Origin: Helicobacter pylori NQ4053
GTDB taxonomy: Bacteria; Campylobacterota; Campylobacteria; Campylobacterales; Helicobacteraceae
DNA length: 64,000 bases
NCBI RefSeq assembly: GCF_000274605.1
Contig: NZ_AKNV01000006.1
Location: 186,001-250,000 of the forward strand
Direction: 5' to 3'
The notes under the pieces were generated by a model that saw only the letters and a program-made list of their open reading frames with translations, ran no database searches and was not told the DNA's origin. Made by a program: the position numbers and the translations under genes. Below are positions 27,953 to 37,038 of the stretch, piece by piece. Every line of letters starts with the position of its first letter. Position 1 is the first letter of the stretch.

Positions 27953-28432
27953 TTAAAACAACACCAAAAGACTTTTGCTTTTTTCTTCATGCCATGCCCT
28001 ATGATAGGGGTTTTTAAACACCACAAACCATAAAAAGGGGCATAGAAAAACCACAATTTTTAACCCTAAACGCTTCAATAAAATAGCCCTACTGGGGCAA
28101 TCCGCTAAATAAATATCAATGATCTTAATCCTAAAAACCAGTTTAGCCAAACTCATCTTGCACAAACACACAAAAAAGATTTCATAAACGCCATACAAGA
28201 TGATAAAACTCACTATGACAAACACGCTGTGATAAATGGGGTTAGTCAGCCAATATAAAGAATGCAAAAAATCGCACGCGCCTAAAAGATCGCTCAATAA
28301 AAACACCACTAACAAACCATCGGTTAAAAACGCTAAGATGCGCCAATACAAGGGGCATAAACGCATTTTTTCACGCATAAGAAGTGTTTCTATGATTTCA
28401 GTTTCTTCTTTTTCTAAATTTGGAGAGCGCAT
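27953..28432 (-). CDS. RDD-family inner-membrane protein
   Basis: A 159-residue protein with a short cytoplasmic N-terminus, the RDD hallmark in RILAFLTDGLLVVFLL (residues ~31-46), and three to four hydrophobic segments. The second family motif, KMSLAKLVFRIKIID, lies near residues 91-105. RDD proteins are small membrane proteins; some act in ion transport, but no function is established for this one. It lies between purD and lptD and is coupled to lptD by a one-base gap, so a role at the envelope is an inference from context. Confidence 0.7.
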   Translation of the reverse strand: MRSPNLEKEETEIIETLLMREKMRLCPLYWRILAFLTDGLLVVFLLSDLLGACDFLHSLYWLTNPIYHSVFVIVSFIILYGVYEIFFVCLCKMSLAKLVFRIKIIDIYLADCPSRAILLKRLGLKIVVFLCPFLWFVVFKNPYHRAWHEEKSKSLLVLF

Positions 28433-28480
28433 TCAAAACAAACAAGACAAACCCCCTTCATTTGTCTTAAACTTTAACCC

Positions 28481-29755
28481 TTAAGAATATTCTTTCAAAT
28501 CCAACACCTTAAAACCAATGTCCTTGCGATAAAACATGCCTTCAAAATGCACCTTTTGAGCGATCTCGTAAGCATGGTTTCTGGCTTCTAATAAGGATTT
28601 TCCTCTGCCAATGGCAAAGATCACTCTCCCCCCACTGCTTTCAAACACGCCATTATCCTGCTCCACCTCCCCTAAAATCAAATGACCCTTTTTTTCATCA
28701 ACCGGATCAATATAAAGGGTTTGTTTGGGCGAAGAGCTAGTGGGGTAATTCCTAGAAACAAGCGCCACACTCATCACAAATTCTTTAGAAAACACCAATT
28801 CAAGAGAATGCAATTCCCCTTTAGCTGTAGCCAAACACAAATCTAAAAGCGAGCTTTCTAAAAGGGGTAAAATCGTCTGGCATTCAATGTCTTTAAAACG
28901 CACGCTAAAATCCAATAAATACGGCTCTAAAACGCCCTTTTCTTCTATGATTACAATTTCAGCGAGTAAAACCCCTTTAAAAGGCGTGTTGTCAGCCTGA
29001 AGTTTCTCTAAAGTGGGTTTAAAGATATGATTTTTTATTTTCTCTTCTAATTCATTAGAGAAAAAGTTTGCAGGAGCGATGGCCCCCATACCTCCTGTAT
29101 TGACCCCATTATCCCCCTCTAATAAGCGTTTGTAGTTTTGGCAAAAGGGCAACAAGATAAAATCATCATTGGCTATGAGCGCTGTAACTGAAAGCTCAAA
29201 CCCCTCTAAAAAAGGCTCTATGATCACAGGCTCATTGCTTTGTTTGAAAGCGTCTTCAAGGATTTTTATCGCTTCTTCTTGTTGATGGACAATGCTTGTG
29301 TTTTTATTCAACGCTTTAATCACTAAGGGGAAAGAAGCGTTTTGAATGTAACTCAAAGCTTCTTTTAAATCGTTTGTTTCAAAGTAAGACGCGCTTTTGA
29401 TACCGCATTCTTTAACAAAAGCTTTCATATAGCTTTTAGAAGCCTCTAACTTAGCCACCTCTTTAGAAGCCCCAAACACTAAAATACCCGCTTTTTCTAG
29501 CATCTCTGTAAGCCCTAAAACCAAAAGCTCTTCTTCTGAAATGATGGCTAAATGGATCTGTTTTTTCAGGGCTAATTCCACGATATGCTCGTAATGTTCG
29601 CATTCCAGATTTTCGCCTAAATCTTGAGTGCCACCATTACCCAAACAAAAATACAAAGCATTCACTCGCTCATCTTGCTGAAGCCTTTGAGCCAAAGCAT
29701 ACTCTCGCCCCTTATTCCCCACAATTAAAACATTATAGTTATTGTTATCTTTCAT
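28481..29755 (-). CDS. purD: Phosphoribosylamine-glycine ligase
   Basis: PurD joins glycine to phosphoribosylamine using ATP, step two of purine synthesis. The 424-residue protein has the N-terminal Rossmann-like domain (VLIVGNKGREYALAQRL) and the ATP-grasp core with FEGFELSVTALI. The segment GDNGVNTGGMGAIAPANFF near residue 215 is the GARS signature. H. pylori lacks a complete classical de novo purine pathway in most annotations, so the in vivo role is not fully clear. It is preceded by a degraded small lipoprotein frame and followed by the RDD gene 48 bases downstream. Confidence 0.93.
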   Translation of the reverse strand: MKDNNNYNVLIVGNKGREYALAQRLQQDERVNALYFCLGNGGTQDLGENLECEHYEHIVELALKKQIHLAIISEEELLVLGLTEMLEKAGILVFGASKEVAKLEASKSYMKAFVKECGIKSASYFETNDLKEALSYIQNASFPLVIKALNKNTSIVHQQEEAIKILEDAFKQSNEPVIIEPFLEGFELSVTALIANDDFILLPFCQNYKRLLEGDNGVNTGGMGAIAPANFFSNELEEKIKNHIFKPTLEKLQADNTPFKGVLLAEIVIIEEKGVLEPYLLDFSVRFKDIECQTILPLLESSLLDLCLATAKGELHSLELVFSKEFVMSVALVSRNYPTSSSPKQTLYIDPVDEKKGHLILGEVEQDNGVFESSGGRVIFAIGRGKSLLEARNHAYEIAQKVHFEGMFYRKDIGFKVLDLKEYS

Positions 29756-29762
29756 GTCTTCC

Positions 29763-29881
29763 CTAAAATGTGGTTGTTTTTAAACCCAGATGACCGCTAC
29801 TTTTACATGCGCATAAGTTCAACAAACCTACACTAATAAGGCTAGGAGGATTTTCTTAGGGGCAGATTTAAAAAATGCCAT
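29763..29881 (-). pseudogene. Frameshifted small lipoprotein upstream of purD
   Basis: From the ATG at 29881 the minus strand reads MAFFKSAPKKILLALLV and then hits TAG at 29828-29830. In another frame the sequence continues as SVGLLNLCACKSSGHLGLK and ends at 29763, seven bases before purD. Joined, the two halves make a ~39-residue protein with a basic N-terminus, a hydrophobic stretch and a lipobox-like LNLC, as in small bacterial lipoproteins. The 119-base length is not a multiple of three, so one indel would restore the frame. The ribosome-binding site is weak. It could be a pseudogene, a phase-off gene or coincidence. Confidence 0.4.
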
Positions 29882-29970
29882 CACACAAAAACCACTACCT
29901 TAGCCTAACTTATTTTTTCAACGAACTTGCCATCAAATAAGAAACGCAAATCACCCAGGCGATGCTTACA

Positions 29971-29976
29971 ATTATA
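29971..29976 (-). promoter_or_regulatory. Candidate promoter of the purD-lptD-pnp run (-10)
   Basis: TTTAAGTATAATTG on the minus strand gives a perfect TATAAT, about 90 bases before the lipoprotein remnant and 216 before purD. The 313-base gap between purD and the ABC ATPase holds this promoter and the remnant; nothing else was recognised. Confidence 0.5.
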
Positions 29977-30068
29977 CTTAAATTTTAAAGAAATTCCATG
30001 CAAAAATATTCCAACAATCTGTGATAGTTTTGATTGGCGTTTAGGCGTTTTAAGAGAAACTGACTGAT

Positions 30069-30755
30069 TTATTTCAACCTTTCTTTATACGCTCTTTCCA
30101 AACTGCTATACCCTTTTTTCAATTCTCCCACACCCCCAAAAGCCACTACTTTAGCTTCTTTTAAAAAAATCGCGCTGTCTAAATACTTTTCCACATCCAC
30201 CACCAAATGCGTAGAGACTAGCAAACTTGCGTTTTGGCTAAACTCCTTAGCGATGAGTTCAAAAATTTCTTCTCTTGCAATAGGGTCAATCCCAGCCACC
30301 GGCTCATCAAAAAGATACAAAGAAGCGTTTCGTGATAGGGTTAAAATCAGCTGTAATTTTTCCCTCATGCCTTTTGAAAGGGCTTTAAACTCTCTTTTTA
30401 AAGGCACGCTGAAGCGTTTTAACAAATTTAGGGCTTTTGATTCATCAAAATCGCTGAAAAAATCCCTGTAAAAAGCGATCGCTTTTAAAGGCGTTAATTT
30501 AGGATCTAAAAAATCGCCATCGCTTAAAAACGCCACGCTTTTTTTCGTCTCTATGCCGATCTTTTGATTTAAAATTTTCACTTCCCCTTGATAGTTCAAA
30601 TTCAATCCGGCTAAAATTTTTAACAGAGTGGTTTTACCCGCCCCATTAGGGCCTAAAAGCCCTATAAATTGCTGTTTGGGTAGTTTTAAATTGATATTGT
30701 CTAACGCTTTTAAACTCCCATAAGTTTTAGTCAAATTCTCTATTTCTACTAGCAT
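30069..30755 (-). CDS. ABC transporter ATP-binding protein (YtrB/CcmA-like)
   Basis: A 228-residue ATPase subunit with Walker A GPNGAGKTTLLK near residue 36, a variant signature SKGMREKLQL near residue 133, Walker B SLYLFDEPVAGID near residues 150-162 and the switch histidine in VSTHLV. It belongs to the drug/heme/lipid exporter ATPase group that includes YhcG and YtrB. No permease gene lies beside it, so its partner must be encoded elsewhere. The start overlaps the end of uppS by seven bases, so it is cotranscribed with uppS. Substrate unknown. Confidence 0.8.
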   Translation of the reverse strand: MLVEIENLTKTYGSLKALDNINLKLPKQQFIGLLGPNGAGKTTLLKILAGLNLNYQGEVKILNQKIGIETKKSVAFLSDGDFLDPKLTPLKAIAFYRDFFSDFDESKALNLLKRFSVPLKREFKALSKGMREKLQLILTLSRNASLYLFDEPVAGIDPIAREEIFELIAKEFSQNASLLVSTHLVVDVEKYLDSAIFLKEAKVVAFGGVGELKKGYSSLERAYKERLK

Positions 30756-31453
30756 TTTAATTCCCCGAATTTGCGCACTCTTTTGTAAAAATCGCTAATG
30801 ATGTTTTCTAAATCTTTAGGGGTGAAATCAGGCCATAAAATCGGCGTGAAAAACAATTCCGCATAACTGGACTGCCACAATAAAAAATTAGACAAGCGCA
30901 TTTCCCCCCCTGTTCGTAACAATAGATCCACTTCAGGCAAATCATGCGTGTCTAAACGATTAGAAATTTCATTTTCTAGGCTTTCTATATTATTTATATG
31001 GCTAGACGGGCTTTCTAATAAGCTTTTAAAAGCCCTTGAAAGCTCGTTTTTAGATCCGTAATTAAGGGCTAAAACTTGCGTAAAATCCTTAAAATGCCTA
31101 GTATCGTTTTCAAGCCGTAAAATCGTATCCCTTAGCTCTTTAGAAAAGCCCTCTAAATCCCCTATCGCCCTGAAGCGTATGCTATTATCCAAGTAAGTGG
31201 ATCGCTCATCTTTAAGGTATTTTTTAAGCATTTTCATCAAAAAATCCACTTCACTTTTGGGGCGTTTCCAATTTTCCGTAGAAAAAGCGTATAAAGTCAA
31301 GCATTCTAATTTATGGTTAGCGCACCAGATCGTAATGTCTTTAAGGGTTTTTACGCCCTTTTTATGCCCATAAGCCCTAGCTTTATTCTTTAATTTGGCC
31401 CACCTGCCATTACCATCCATAATAATGGCAAGATGTTTGAGAGTGTTATCCAA
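30749..31453 (-). CDS. uppS: Undecaprenyl diphosphate synthase
   Basis: UppS condenses isopentenyl diphosphate onto farnesyl diphosphate to make the C55 carrier for peptidoglycan and O-antigen. The 234-residue protein has the cis-prenyltransferase region I IIMDGNGRWAK near residues 10-20, with the catalytic aspartate. It also has FSTENWKRPKSEV near residue 68 and the C-terminal block LLLRTGGEMRLSNFLLWQ near 178-195. It lies upstream of the ABC ATPase with a seven-base overlap. Its product feeds the carrier that Wzk (16.9 kb) flips. Confidence 0.95.
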   Translation of the reverse strand: MDNTLKHLAIIMDGNGRWAKLKNKARAYGHKKGVKTLKDITIWCANHKLECLTLYAFSTENWKRPKSEVDFLMKMLKKYLKDERSTYLDNSIRFRAIGDLEGFSKELRDTILRLENDTRHFKDFTQVLALNYGSKNELSRAFKSLLESPSSHINNIESLENEISNRLDTHDLPEVDLLLRTGGEMRLSNFLLWQSSYAELFFTPILWPDFTPKDLENIISDFYKRVRKFGELKC

Positions 31454-31492
31454 TGCCTTTACCCTTTAAAGAAATTCTTCAATTATACACCA

Positions 31493-34333
31493 TTAAAGCG
31501 TGCAAGCATCCACTAAATAAGCGATATGCTGCCAAGCGAATTGGGTTTTTTCACTCAAACCAATTTCGCAAGTGCTAGAAGTGGAAAAGCCTCTTTTAAG
31601 ATCATAGGATTGGTAAAATTCTTGAAAGCCGTTTAAAGCGCTCTCGTTCAATTCAGGGGTGAAAAAGCCCTTATTCCCCGCAAAACCGCAACAACCCGTC
31701 TCTTTGTGGATGACAATCTCGCCCAAAGTGCATTTTTTAGCCAAATTGAATAACAACTCTTCTTTATTTTCTAATTTTAAAGCGCACATCGTGTATAACC
31801 CTATGTCTTCATTAATGGGGTTGAATTTTAATTTTGGGCTTAGAACTTCTTCAATATAGACGCTCAAATCATAGACTTTCAAATCCTTATAAGCTTTCAT
31901 TTGCTTGATAAAATGCGTCGAACATGCGCTATGGTCTAAAACAATCGGTATCTTGCCGTTATCGCTTAATTGTAAAAAAATCGCATGGTTTTTTTCATTG
32001 TTTTGTTTGGTTAATTCGGTGTAATTAATAAAAGCTTTCCCGCAACAAAGCGCATCCAATCCATTAGGATACATTACAGAAACCTTGGCTTTTTGGCATA
32101 GGGATTCAAACACTTCTTGAATGCATCTTTTATCCGCCATTTTGTTTGATGGAGCGAACGAGCGGTTGATGCAGGTGCTGAAATAAATGACTTTTTCTCC
32201 ACCCTTAAGCGTTTTATTTTCTAAAGGATAGGCGTTGTTTTTGGGCATGTAATGAAAGGCTTTGGGGAAGGGCTTGATGAATTTTTTAATCCCTTTAGTT
32301 AGGCTCACCAAGTTGTGAGGGCCTATGAGTTTTTGAACCACGAAAGCGCTTTTTAAAGAAAAACGAGCCGCACTTGTGGTCGTTTGCATGTGATTTAAGA
32401 TCTTTGAAGCGATCTTTTCGCCTTTAGGGTTTTTTTGATAATGATTTAGGGCGATGCTCCCGGTATCAATTTCTAAAGGGCATAGGGTAGAACACATATG
32501 GCACACCGCGCAAGTGGCGTGCGCTAAATATTCAGACTCTTTTAAAAGCTCATCTAATAAAACTTGATCTTCATCATGACCATGGCTTACCCTTTCTTTC
32601 AAACGCTCTACCTCTCTGTGGATAACGATGCGTTGTCGTGGCGTTAAGGATAAATCTTTACTGGGGCAAATCCTTTCACAAAACCCGCATTCCATGCACA
32701 TGTCCAAATGCTCTTCAATAGGGTAAATGCTCTTTAAATTTTTAGTGTGGATTTCTTTATCGTTTGTGATGATCACATCAGGGTTTAAAAGGCCATTAGG
32801 ATCAAACAATTCTTTGATTTGTTTATGGATTTTATAGGCTTTTTCTCCCCACTCCATTTCCACAAAAGGGGCTACCATCCTGCCTGTGCCATGTTCGGCT
32901 TTAATAGAGCCAGAGCTTTCACTCACCATTAAAAACATCTCAGAAACTAAATTTTCAAACGCCTTCCTTTCGGTTTCATTTTCTAAAATCGGCGTAACGA
33001 CAAAGTGCAAATTCCCGCTTAACGCATGCCCAAAAATAATGCCATTATCCTTAAAGCCATGTTTTTTTAAAAGCCCTTCAATCGCTTTTGCCCCTTCTAC
33101 AAAATCCTCTTTGCTGAAGCACACGTCTTCAATGATCACAGAGCTTTGGCTTTTTCTTTTTGACGTTGCGATAGGGAAAATGCCTTTTCTGATCTTCCAC
33201 CACGATTGATAAACATTAGGATCGCTGCTGATTTGAGAATCTAAAACGACCGGTATCGCATTCAAGGCGTTTAAAATCGTTTGCATGTTGTTTTCTAAGA
33301 TTAAAGGATCATCGCTTTCGCTTTGAATGAGTAAGCATGCGTTAGGCTCTTTGACTTCTAAAACCACGCTAGGCATGCCCTCTAAACCTTTCACGCTCTT
33401 TAAAGACGCATAATCCATAAGCTCTGCTGAAGAAATCATTTCAGGCTGTTTGGCTTTTAAAGCGGCTAAGATTTGAGCGGCTTTAGCACATTGCTCTAAA
33501 TTTTCATAAAACAATAACGCACAAGTTTTATAAGCGTAGTCTTTCACGCATTCTAATCCCACGCTTGAAATAAATCCTAAAGTCCCCTCAGAGCCTATGA
33601 ATAAATGGCTGATGATTTCAATCGGATCTTCAAAATCAATGAGAGCGTTTAAGCTATAGCCGGTGGTGTTTTTGATCTCGTATTTTTTCTTAATCAAGGC
33701 ATGCAATTCTTTATCTTTTAAGATCTCTTTTCTTAAATTCAAAACCCCTTCAATCAAATCTTTGTGCGCGTTTTTGAAACCCTCAATACTCTCTTGATTA
33801 GCTGTGTCTAAAAGCGTGCCATCAGCTAAAATGACTCTTAAGGATTTTAGGGTTTTGTAGCTGTTTTGCTCCACCCCGCAACACATCCCGCTAGCGTTAT
33901 TAGCGACAATCCCCCCTATCATAGCGGTGTTTATCGTAGCGGGATCTGGGCCTATTTTTTTATGGTAAGGTTTTAATAAAGCGTTCGCATGGCTTCCTAT
34001 GACTCCGCATGAGAGCTGAATGCTTTGAGCGTTGTCTAAAATGTGAGCGTCTTTGAAAAAATGCGCCACCACCACTAACACCCCATCACAGCTCGCCTGC
34101 CCTGATAAGGAACTCCCAGCCGCTCTAAAAGTCAATGTAACGCCATGCTTTTTGGCTAAAACACAAAGCTTTTGGACTTCTTTTTCACTTTTCACCCAAA
34201 CGACTATTTTAGGGATATAACGATAACATGACGCATCAATGCCATAAGCCAAACGGCGTAAATAATCCTTAAAGATCCGCTCGTTTAAAAACCCGCTCGC
34301 TTCGGTAAAAAAAGCATGATAATTTTCTTCCAC
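31493..34333 (-). CDS. dld: FAD- and iron-sulfur-containing D-lactate dehydrogenase (Dld type)
   Basis: A large membrane-associated flavoprotein with four parts. The FAD-binding domain (residues ~40-220) contains IGGIVANNASGM, and the FAD-oxidase C-terminal domain spans ~240-500. Two 4Fe-4S clusters follow (CMECGFCERICP near 545, CAVCHMCSTLCP near 608). The CCG-type domain has CCGKAF near 760 and TGCCGFAGNKG near 878. It resembles the one-chain D-2-hydroxyacid dehydrogenases that feed electrons to quinone. The GTG at 34333 is preferred over the GTG at 34339 because AAGGA is immediately adjacent to the latter and six bases from the former. That gives 946 residues. The equivalent is HP1222. Confidence 0.85.
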   Translation of the reverse strand: MEENYHAFFTEASGFLNERIFKDYLRRLAYGIDASCYRYIPKIVVWVKSEKEVQKLCVLAKKHGVTLTFRAAGSSLSGQASCDGVLVVVAHFFKDAHILDNAQSIQLSCGVIGSHANALLKPYHKKIGPDPATINTAMIGGIVANNASGMCCGVEQNSYKTLKSLRVILADGTLLDTANQESIEGFKNAHKDLIEGVLNLRKEILKDKELHALIKKKYEIKNTTGYSLNALIDFEDPIEIISHLFIGSEGTLGFISSVGLECVKDYAYKTCALLFYENLEQCAKAAQILAALKAKQPEMISSAELMDYASLKSVKGLEGMPSVVLEVKEPNACLLIQSESDDPLILENNMQTILNALNAIPVVLDSQISSDPNVYQSWWKIRKGIFPIATSKRKSQSSVIIEDVCFSKEDFVEGAKAIEGLLKKHGFKDNGIIFGHALSGNLHFVVTPILENETERKAFENLVSEMFLMVSESSGSIKAEHGTGRMVAPFVEMEWGEKAYKIHKQIKELFDPNGLLNPDVIITNDKEIHTKNLKSIYPIEEHLDMCMECGFCERICPSKDLSLTPRQRIVIHREVERLKERVSHGHDEDQVLLDELLKESEYLAHATCAVCHMCSTLCPLEIDTGSIALNHYQKNPKGEKIASKILNHMQTTTSAARFSLKSAFVVQKLIGPHNLVSLTKGIKKFIKPFPKAFHYMPKNNAYPLENKTLKGGEKVIYFSTCINRSFAPSNKMADKRCIQEVFESLCQKAKVSVMYPNGLDALCCGKAFINYTELTKQNNEKNHAIFLQLSDNGKIPIVLDHSACSTHFIKQMKAYKDLKVYDLSVYIEEVLSPKLKFNPINEDIGLYTMCALKLENKEELLFNLAKKCTLGEIVIHKETGCCGFAGNKGFFTPELNESALNGFQEFYQSYDLKRGFSTSSTCEIGLSEKTQFAWQHIAYLVDACTL

Positions 34334-34404
34334 ACGCACTCCTTAAACATTCCTATTTATCAAATCATTGTAATATAACCTTACTTTAAAAATTGAGGAT
34401 AAAC

Positions 34405-34737
34405 ATGCTTGAAGATTATGCGATCAGTTTAGAAGAAGTCAATTTCAATGATTTTATCGTGGTGGATGTGCGCGAATTGGACGAATATGAAGAATTGCAT
34501 TTGCCTAACGCTACGCTCATTAGCGTCAATGACCAAGAAAAGCTCGCTGATTTTTTAGCCCAGCACAAAGATCAAAAAGTGTTGCTCCATTGCAGGGCTG
34601 GTCGCAGGGCTTTAGATGCGGCTAAAAGCATGCATGAATTAGGCTATACGCCCTATTATTTGGAGGGCAATGTCTATGATTTTGAAAAATACGGCTTTAG
34701 AATGGTTTATGATGACACTTGCGCTAAAAAAAACTAG
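34405..34737 (+). CDS. Rhodanese-like domain protein
   Basis: A 110-residue single-domain protein starting at the ATG at 34405 behind GAGGATAAAC; a TTG twelve bases earlier is less likely. It carries the active-site loop LLHCRAGRRA near residue 58, whose cysteine would carry a persulfide, and the family blocks VVDVRELDEYEELHLPNA near residues 17-34. The physiological sulfur donor and acceptor are unknown. It is divergent from dld and two bases ahead of hemD, so cotranscribed with it. Confidence 0.88.
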   Translation: MLEDYAISLEEVNFNDFIVVDVRELDEYEELHLPNATLISVNDQEKLADFLAQHKDQKVLLHCRAGRRALDAAKSMHELGYTPYYLEGNVYDFEKYGFRMVYDDTCAKKN

Positions 34738-34739
34738 GC

Positions 34740-35420
34740 ATGAGGGAGGTTGTATGGGTGCATTCTCAAAGAATCGCCCCTTATAAGACTCTCATTTTAA
34801 ATGAATTTTGCTACTATCCCTTAGAATTAGATCCAACCCTTTTTAACGCCCTGATTTTCACTTCTAAAAATGCGGTGTTTTCCTTGCTAGAAACTCTAAA
34901 AGACAGCCCCAAACTCAAAATTTTACAAAATATTCCTGCTTACGCTTTGAGCGAACCCACCGCCAAAACTCTACAAGATCACCATTTTAAAGTCGCCTTT
35001 ATAGGGGAAAAAGCCCATGGCAAGAAGTTCGCCAAAGAAATCCTTCCTTTATTGGAAAAAAAAAGCGTTTTGTATCTTAGGGCAAAAGAAATTGCCTCTT
35101 CTTTAGACACCATTCTTTTAGAGCATGGCATCAATTTCCAACAAGCCGTTGTTTATGAAAACAAGCTCAAACATTTGACTTTAAACGAACAAAACGCCTT
35201 AAAACCCAAAGAAAAGAGCGTTCTTATTTTTACCGCTATAAGCCACGCAAAAGCCTTTTTACACTATTTTGAATTTTTAGAAAATTACACCGCTATAAGC
35301 ATTGGCAACACGACCGCTCTTTATTTACAAGAACAAGGCATTCCAAGCTATATTGCCCAAAAGCCCTCCTTAGAAGCGTGCTTAGAACTGGCTTTAAGTT
35401 TGAGGATTAAGGAATGTTAA
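34740..35420 (+). CDS. hemD: Uroporphyrinogen-III synthase
   Basis: HemD closes and inverts ring D of the linear tetrapyrrole in heme synthesis. The family is very divergent. The 226-residue frame shows the typical weak marks: FTSKNAVFSLLETL near residue 40, a mid-protein VVYENK hinge near residue 138, and FTAISHAKAFLHYFE near residue 163. The context (immediately after a rhodanese and in the HP1224 position) supports the assignment. The ATG is two bases after the rhodanese stop without an obvious Shine-Dalgarno site. Confidence 0.8.
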   Translation: MREVVWVHSQRIAPYKTLILNEFCYYPLELDPTLFNALIFTSKNAVFSLLETLKDSPKLKILQNIPAYALSEPTAKTLQDHHFKVAFIGEKAHGKKFAKEILPLLEKKSVLYLRAKEIASSLDTILLEHGINFQQAVVYENKLKHLTLNEQNALKPKEKSVLIFTAISHAKAFLHYFEFLENYTAISIGNTTALYLQEQGIPSYIAQKPSLEACLELALSLRIKEC

Positions 35421-35431
35421 AAACATCTTAT

Positions 35432-35437
35432 TATAAT
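35432..35437 (+). promoter_or_regulatory. Candidate crcB promoter (-10)
   Basis: A perfect TATAAT lies in CTTATTATAATGC, 30 bases before the crcB ATG and just after the hemD stop. No fluoride riboswitch fits in the 46-base gap. Confidence 0.45.
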
Positions 35438-35466
35438 GCTCTCTATTGATTTTTAAAGGATGATGC

Positions 35467-35859
35467 ATGAATTTTGTCTTTTTATGGGCCGCTTTAGGGG
35501 GGGCCATAGGGAGTTCGTTAAGGTATTTTGTGGGCAAAATGATGCCCAGTAAATTTTTAATGTTTGAAAGTTTCCCCTTAGGGACTTTTAGCGTGAATCT
35601 CATAGGGTGTTTTGTCATCGGCTTTATGGGGCATTTGGCCGCTAAAAAGGTTTTTGGCGATGATTTTGGGATTTTCTTTGTAACCGGGGTTTTAGGGGGT
35701 TTTACGACCTTTTCTTCTTATGGGTTAGACACTTTAAAACTCTTGCAAAAATCCCAATACATTGAAGCCATTTCTTATGTCTTAGGCACTAACCTTTTAG
35801 GGCTTATTGGGGTAGCCATTGGTTGGTTTTTGGCTAAAAATTTTATAGGTATTAATTAA
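35467..35859 (+). CDS. crcB: Fluoride channel CrcB/Fluc
   Basis: CrcB forms dual-topology dimeric fluoride exporters in the inner membrane. The 130-residue protein has four hydrophobic helices. Family marks are GGAIGSSLRYFVGK near residue 12, GTFSVNLIGCFVIGF near residue 38 with the conserved asparagine, and GVLGGFTTFSSYGLDTL near residue 77, which contains the phenylalanine/serine/threonine pore segment. The ATG follows AAAGGATGATGC. A terminator follows directly. Confidence 0.93.
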   Translation: MNFVFLWAALGGAIGSSLRYFVGKMMPSKFLMFESFPLGTFSVNLIGCFVIGFMGHLAAKKVFGDDFGIFFVTGVLGGFTTFSSYGLDTLKLLQKSQYIEAISYVLGTNLLGLIGVAIGWFLAKNFIGIN

Positions 35860-35880
35860 AAAACGCTTTTTGGCGTTTTT
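35857..35880 (+). terminator. Intrinsic terminator after crcB
   Basis: The A-run plus CGC arm pairs with GCG plus T-run around a short TTTTTG loop, overlapping the crcB stop and ending in five Ts. Its A/T symmetry makes it bidirectional, so it may also serve the convergent hemW gene. Confidence 0.65.
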
Positions 35881-35905
35881 ATTGACGCTTGATTAAAGCA
35901 GAGCC

Positions 35906-36943
35906 TTACAATAGCCACAAAGCTATTTCATCGGCCATGAAAAAATCGCTCGCTACCAATCGGTTATTTTTAATGAAAGCCTTATTTTCTTCAATCAAAA
36001 ACTTTACTTTATTTTTATCTAAGAAACTAAGCTCAACCCCCAATTCACACCTTAAGCCTAAAAACAGCTTTTCTAAGCGCTTGTCTTGTTTATTAAGCGT
36101 CTCAACTTGGCGTTTTAGGGGGTCTTTAATGTAGTTTTCTATGAGTTTTTTTGCAAAAAAGCGCTCATTCGCCACGCAGCCTACAGCCCCAGCCCCACAC
36201 CCTAAATAATCTTTAGCCCCCCAGTAAGCCAAATTATGTTTGACTTGGTAATTTCTGGCGTAATTAGACACTTCGTATTGCTTGAAAGAAAAGCCCTCTA
36301 AAACCTCTCTCACCACATTGTCAAAATGAGCACATGAGGGTTTTTTGGCGTTTTTTTCTAAATTCGTGTTTTTTTCAATACTCAAAGCGTAAGCGCTCAA
36401 GTGGTTGATAGGGAGTTCTTTAGCGAGTTTTAGTTCTTCTTTTAGAGAGTTTTCATTGTCTAATGGGGTGTTATAAATCAAATCAATGCTGATATTTTCA
36501 ATCCCGCTTTTTAAAATAGTTTCTATCACAGGGGCGATATTTTTGGAATGTTGGCGCTCTAAAAACAATAATTTATCTTCCCTAAAACTTTGCACCCCTA
36601 AACTCAAGCGGTTGATCCCTAAATCTTTTAAGCCTTGACACCAAGCTTTAGAAATCAATTCAGGGTTAGCTTCAGTGGTGATCTCACAATCTGAGCTCAA
36701 GCACGCATGTTGATGAATGCTTTCAAAAATCCTTTCAAAAGCCTTCACGCTTAAAGTGTTGGGCGTGCCTCCGCCAATAAAAATACTTTCAATTGGTTCG
36801 TCAGTTTGCTTTAACGCATGCTTTAAATCCAAGCATAACGCTTGAGTGTATTCTTCTTTTAACCCATGCTTATTTTCATAGGAATTGAAAGCGCAATAGC
36901 CGCATTTATTTTCACAAAAGGGGATATGAATGTATAAAATCAT
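35906..36943 (-). CDS. hemW: Radical-SAM heme chaperone HemW (HemN-like)
   Basis: A radical-SAM protein often annotated as oxygen-independent coproporphyrinogen oxidase. The cluster motif is CENKCGYCAF at residues ~9-18: CxxxCxxC followed by phenylalanine. True HemN has a fourth cysteine there, so this is the HemW type, thought to bind and deliver heme rather than oxidise coproporphyrinogen. GGGTPNTLS and the C-terminal HemN-like domain follow. The start is put at the ATG at 36943 (MILYIHIPFCENK) because the family opens this way; ATGs at 36958 and 36979 would add 5 or 12 residues. It diverges from the cytochrome gene. Confidence 0.88.
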   Translation of the reverse strand: MILYIHIPFCENKCGYCAFNSYENKHGLKEEYTQALCLDLKHALKQTDEPIESIFIGGGTPNTLSVKAFERIFESIHQHACLSSDCEITTEANPELISKAWCQGLKDLGINRLSLGVQSFREDKLLFLERQHSKNIAPVIETILKSGIENISIDLIYNTPLDNENSLKEELKLAKELPINHLSAYALSIEKNTNLEKNAKKPSCAHFDNVVREVLEGFSFKQYEVSNYARNYQVKHNLAYWGAKDYLGCGAGAVGCVANERFFAKKLIENYIKDPLKRQVETLNKQDKRLEKLFLGLRCELGVELSFLDKNKVKFLIEENKAFIKNNRLVASDFFMADEIALWLL

Positions 36944-37038
36944 ATTTATTTCTCTCATTTTCACTTCATTTTTAAGCAAAACTTAAACTTGTAATTGTAT
37001 CATTTTAAGATCATTTTGATAAGTAGAGGAGACAAACG

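Noticed and set aside
35421..35466. Fluoride riboswitch ahead of crcB
   Set aside because: The gap is only 46 bases and has no matching fold.
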